Below, piece by piece: positions 61,414-64,000 of a DNA stretch of 64,000 bases. Each line of letters begins with the position of its first letter. The stretch's first letter is position 1. The notes under the pieces were generated by a model. The model searched no databases and was not told where the DNA came from. It saw only the letters and a program-made list of their open reading frames with translations. The translations under genes were made by a program, and so were the position numbers. This DNA comes from a virus, in IMG/VR virus record IMGVR_UViG_3300020477_001611, positions 37,155-101,154 of that record. One strand, 5' to 3'.

Positions 61414-62055
61414 TTAAATGATTTCGTCAACAAGGCCCCACTTTAAACACTTTTCATGGTCGAGCCAAAGATCCCTCTTTAAAATTTTATCCAACTCTCG
61501 CTTTGGAATCGATGTGTGGAGTGTGTAAATCCTCTTTATATTTTCCATGAGCATTTCTAAATTTTCCATCTCATCCTTGATCTCTTCAAACTTTCCCCAC
61601 ACAGAGGAAGATAACTGATGGATTAACATATAACTATTTCTTGACATATATCTCTTAGTAGTACAACATGAAATCAAAGTAGCTGCGCTAGCAGCAGACC
61701 CGTCGATATAAGAATGAACCGGCGTTTTAAGCTGGCTAAGGGTATCCACTACGGCGAATGCAGAAAAGAGGCTTCCCCCATAGCTGTTTATATGTAATTC
61801 AATTGGGGGCGCCTCACATCCATATTTAATAGTAAATATTTGAGATTCTTTATCTAAATGCCGCAGGGCACGATTCAATAATTTTATATTGCCATCATCG
61901 ACCACGCCGTAAAAATAAATTATATTATTTTGAACATCCACGGCGTGTTGACCGCCGCTGCCGTCATCGTGATTTAGAACAATAATAGGAGTCTTTTCTT
62001 TGGAGGGTGCCTCGTCTCCCTCTTTAGGCTTTGATGCCCAATATAAATCTTTCAT
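61414..62055 (-). CDS. ClpP-like serine protease
   Basis: 213 residues, close to bacterial ClpP. HINSYGGSLFSAFAVVDTL is the substrate-pocket region; GSAASAATLI carries the nucleophile Ser123 (GxAAS), YMLIHQ the His146, and KRDLWLDHE the Asp. All three catalytic residues are thus present. ClpP needs an AAA+ partner (ClpX/ClpA), not seen in this window, so it would use the host's. The N-terminal 30 residues are a charged extension. GGAAAGCA precedes the ATG. Upstream by 1.6 kb is a tmRNA whose tag ends in a ClpXP degron. Confidence 0.85.
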   Translation of the reverse strand: MKDLYWASKPKEGDEAPSKEKTPIIVLNHDDGSGGQHAVDVQNNIIYFYGVVDDGNIKLLNRALRHLDKESQIFTIKYGCEAPPIELHINSYGGSLFSAFAVVDTLSQLKTPVHSYIDGSAASAATLISCCTTKRYMSRNSYMLIHQLSSSVWGKFEEIKDEMENLEMLMENIKRIYTLHTSIPKRELDKILKRDLWLDHEKCLKWGLVDEII

Positions 62056-62113
62056 TGCTTTCCATAATTAGTTAGTAGGTTGATTATGACTTAAATTGTT
62101 ATGCTCAATAAGT

Positions 62114-63112
62114 TCAAATTTTTTCTGGGGAGTCTGAAAAAAATATTTCCTCCACTCCCCACCTCTTTAATTTAAATTTGAAATACTCTTCAAATTTTTT
62201 CCGACCTTCAAAAACTTCGTAACTATTTTTCTTGTGTCTTATCACCCAACGATTAACCTCTTCTAAAATATCCATTTTATTAAAAACTAATTTATTGACA
62301 CCATTAATTTTAACAGATTTTTCTAAAAATGGCACTTGTATCCAGCCGCACTGGCGAGGACGACCAGTTGTGGCGCCGTATTCTTTTCCTAAATTTCTAA
62401 TCTGTGAGAAAACTGGGTTAGGTAGCTCAAACTTCTTTGCACCGACATATGTTTCATATGCCTTCGCAACACCCCAAACATCCCTAATGGCTTGTGGTGG
62501 AATCCCGTTTAAAAGAGCAGACCCGACAGTGCAATGACTGCTGGTGACAAAAGGATAGTCGCCCCAATCAATATCAAGGCCGAATCCTTGTGCTCCCTCG
62601 CAGAGAATGATTGGAATTTGTGTGTTTTTGTGTAATTCATCATAAATGTTCACCAAGTAAGACTGTAAATAGGCCAAATCTTTTGCTAAAAGCCCGTTTC
62701 TAGCATATTTTTCTCTATAGGCTGGCCCGTTGCCTCGTTTAGTAGTACCAATGGTGGTATCCCTCCCATCTTCTTCTAAATGTTCGTCTGTAATAATATG
62801 GGCGTTTTCTGCAATATAAACTAAATTTTCCACATCGACGCCGCCTTCCCTAAGCTCTTCAAGTTCTTTAAAAAATTGAGTTGGGTTAACGACACAGCCG
62901 GGTCCAATAATACTTTTGATTCCAAAAAATACGCCGGCGGGAATATGGTGTGTAACAAACTTTCTGCCTTTGTGATAAATGGTGTGACCGGCGTTACACC
63001 CACCATTAAAACGAATTACGTGTGTATAATTGCCAGTCTTGCATAGATGATGAGTAATTTTTCCTTTTCCTTCATCACCGTACTGAAGGCCGAGAACAAC
63101 ATCAGCTATCAT
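62114..63112 (-). CDS. Adenylosuccinate synthetase-family protein (PurA/PurZ clade)
   Basis: 332 residues, about 100 shorter than bacterial PurA (about 430), but near archaeal PurA and phage PurZ. Motifs: GLQYGDEGKGK with Asp13 at the catalytic position, GGCNAGH, TTIGTTKRGNGPAY, CEGAQGFGLDIDWG, and GATTGRPRQCGW. In characterised viral PurZ enzymes, which make the precursor of 2,6-diaminopurine DNA, the Asp is replaced by Ser; here the Asp is kept. It may be a short archaeal-like PurA or an atypical PurZ. Reaction: GTP-dependent joining of aspartate to IMP or dGMP. A 58-base gap follows. No DatZ-like or matching polymerase gene is in the window. Confidence 0.82.
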   Translation of the reverse strand: MIADVVLGLQYGDEGKGKITHHLCKTGNYTHVIRFNGGCNAGHTIYHKGRKFVTHHIPAGVFFGIKSIIGPGCVVNPTQFFKELEELREGGVDVENLVYIAENAHIITDEHLEEDGRDTTIGTTKRGNGPAYREKYARNGLLAKDLAYLQSYLVNIYDELHKNTQIPIILCEGAQGFGLDIDWGDYPFVTSSHCTVGSALLNGIPPQAIRDVWGVAKAYETYVGAKKFELPNPVFSQIRNLGKEYGATTGRPRQCGWIQVPFLEKSVKINGVNKLVFNKMDILEEVNRWVIRHKKNSYEVFEGRKKFEEYFKFKLKRWGVEEIFFSDSPEKI

Positions 63113-63353
63113 TTCTCACCCCCGCCTTTTTGTAGAAATTTTTATTTTTACGTTTACTCTTATTTCGGTGAGCTTCTACCACCGTAGAGCGAACTTTTAC
63201 TACATACCCTGCGCGCAATTTTTTAACTTTCGCTTGGCGATCTCTCTCTGTAAGGTATTTTTTTCTGGCCTTATCGGCCTCTTCAAACGTATTAAACCGG
63301 GCTACACTTTTCCATGGGCGCCCATATAATGGATCTCTTGCTTCTGCCTCCAT
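63102..63353 (-). CDS. Small basic hypothetical protein (83 residues)
   Basis: Unrecognised. The first part (WKSVARFNTFEEADKARKKY) has the shape of a small SPOR-like or phage accessory domain, and the end is Arg/Lys-rich (HRNKSKRKNKNFYKKAG). AGGAGGAACT is a very good Shine-Dalgarno before the ATG at 63353. It overlaps the purA-like gene by 11 bases. Confidence 0.55.
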   Translation of the reverse strand: MEAEARDPLYGRPWKSVARFNTFEEADKARKKYLTERDRQAKVKKLRAGYVVKVRSTVVEAHRNKSKRKNKNFYKKAGVRNDS

Positions 63354-63361
63354 AGTTCCTC

Positions 63362-63676
63362 CTATTTCGTTGGCTGCTTTAATAACTCTAAATTCCTTAT
63401 ATGATATCCTCTAATCACATAATTCACAGAATCAGATAATAACATAAATGTATGCTGAATATAAAATAAACTTTTTTGTTCTCGGTGCAACAATCGCTTT
63501 ATCTTTTGTTTTCCAAGATATTGAAATAAACTATCTCGCTGCAAAATACATTCATGTCGATTAGTAGATCCCCATCTAACAACTGGGATATCCATTATAG
63601 AAGTTTTATATGCATCCAAGCGAGCGGAGCCTTTTATTCTATAAAGCCTACCAATTTCTAATTCTGACACTTTCAT
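63362..63676 (-). CDS. Hypothetical protein starting six bases after the tmRNA
   Basis: 104 residues, unrecognised; a basic protein with KVSELEIGRLYRIKGSARLD at the N-terminus. The chosen start, ATG at 63676, is six bases downstream of the tmRNA 3' end; a longer open frame above it reads through the structured RNA and is rejected. There is no Shine-Dalgarno in those six bases. If the tmRNA is cut out of a joint transcript, the remaining mRNA would be almost leaderless. Confidence 0.5.
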   Translation of the reverse strand: MKVSELEIGRLYRIKGSARLDAYKTSIMDIPVVRWGSTNRHECILQRDSLFQYLGKQKIKRLLHREQKSLFYIQHTFMLLSDSVNYVIRGYHIRNLELLKQPTK

Positions 63677-63682
63677 AACAAA

Positions 63683-64000
63683 TGGTGGAGACGGCGGGAG
63701 TCGAACCCGCGTCCTCAACATCTCTATTATACCATCATTCACAAGGTTAGTTAAGCTCCCTACCTAACTTAACAATCCGTTTAAACCTTCTGCGCCACGC
63801 GCCACTTATTTTTTTAATGAGAAATAAGAAACTCTGGCGGCATAACCTCCACCAAATTTATTCAATAGGAAAACTTGGAAAACCCTTCGGACACATCCGC
63901 GGTGCCCCATTAGCAGTCTTTGTTTTACAGGGCGCTGCGCTTCCCCGTGATTATGCCGCTAGGGCGTAATCAAATGCAACGTTATCGTTGGCAATTATTG
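63683..64000 (-). ncRNA. ssrA: tmRNA (ssrA), 3' part with tag-coding region; 5' end beyond the window
   Basis: The 3' end is a tRNA-like domain: T-arm GCGGG/CCCGC with TTCGACT loop, then GTCTCC and an encoded CCA at 63685-63683. The tag reading frame starts at GCC (63992-63990) and reads ANDNVAFDYALAA then TAA (63953-63951). This is a normal (A)ND...LAA proteolysis tag. Pseudoknot-forming GC-rich segments lie between. tmRNA frees ribosomes stalled on broken mRNA and marks the product for ClpXP-type proteases. The tRNA-like 5' half and promoter are outside, so one-piece or permuted form cannot be told. Phage tmRNA genes are known but uncommon. Confidence 0.93.

Noticed and set aside
63600-63700. 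Attachment site (att) at the tmRNA 3' end
   Set aside because: tmRNA genes are frequent integration sites, but there is no integrase in the window and no visible repeat of the tmRNA end; left only as an alternative for the phage-tmRNA finding.
63715-63740. TGGTATAATAG inside the tmRNA gene as an internal promoter
   Set aside because: It has no -35 match and lies in a region expected to form tmRNA structure; function as promoter cannot be argued.
63677-63742. Longer version of the 104-residue protein starting inside the tmRNA
   Set aside because: Its N-terminus would be translated from the tRNA-like domain, including the T-arm; the ATG after the CCA end is more sensible.
1-64000. CRISPR arrays, insertion sequences and ordinary tRNA genes
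   Set aside because: No direct-repeat array, transposase or other tRNA cloverleaf was recognised on either strand.

Overview
This window looks like part of a large, virulent T4-related myovirus genome, probably a jumbo phage and possibly marine. All genes lie on the minus strand, so transcription runs from position 64000 towards position 1. Genes are packed with overlaps of a few bases (stop and start codons sharing bases), and no gap exceeds about 60 bases. The T4-type character rests on recognisable counterparts of gp46/gp47 (recombination nuclease), gp61 (DnaG-type primase), gp55 (late sigma factor), gp6 and gp25 (baseplate wedge). The host cannot be named from the sequence. The tmRNA tag ends in YALAA, as in many proteobacteria, but that is weak evidence.

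Layout in transcription order. (1) 64000-58081: the 3' part of a tmRNA gene, two small unknown proteins, a short adenylosuccinate synthetase (PurA/PurZ clade), a ClpP-like protease, a PIN-PhoH ATPase, small unknown proteins, a zincin-like metalloprotein and a Cas4/RecB-type nuclease. (2) 58090-34481: a sugar island of about 24 kb. It holds six glycosyltransferase-like proteins, two GDP-mannose 4,6-dehydratases, a GDP-fucose synthase, further NAD-dependent epimerases, the two halves of a heptose kinase/nucleotidyltransferase system, a split transketolase, a minimal two-subunit ThDP enzyme, a PLP aminotransferase, a 2-oxoglutarate oxygenase, two methyltransferases and a B12-binding radical SAM enzyme. 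(3) 34484-33035: three small proteins and a gp55-like sigma factor. (4) 33005-4501: the virion module, made of baseplate genes (gp25, gp6), several large unknown structural proteins, a 3140-residue giant protein with a LamG-like domain, and a set of fibre-like or adaptor-like proteins. (5) 4488-1: a RuvC-like resolvase, a primase and a single fused SbcD-SbcC polypeptide that runs off the window.

The most notable items are: the one-chain SbcD-SbcC fusion; a perfect-consensus sigma70 promoter buried in the end of the resolvase gene, which would give an almost leaderless primase mRNA; a tmRNA gene close to a phage ClpP homologue; a sugar island with transketolase, heptose kinase and nucleotidyltransferase genes that points to nucleotide-activated heptose; and three short-chain dehydrogenase-type proteins in that island that lack the canonical catalytic tyrosine. 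A plausible reading is that the island makes an unusual activated sugar and transfers it to host surface polysaccharide, to the virion or to DNA. The sequence does not say which.
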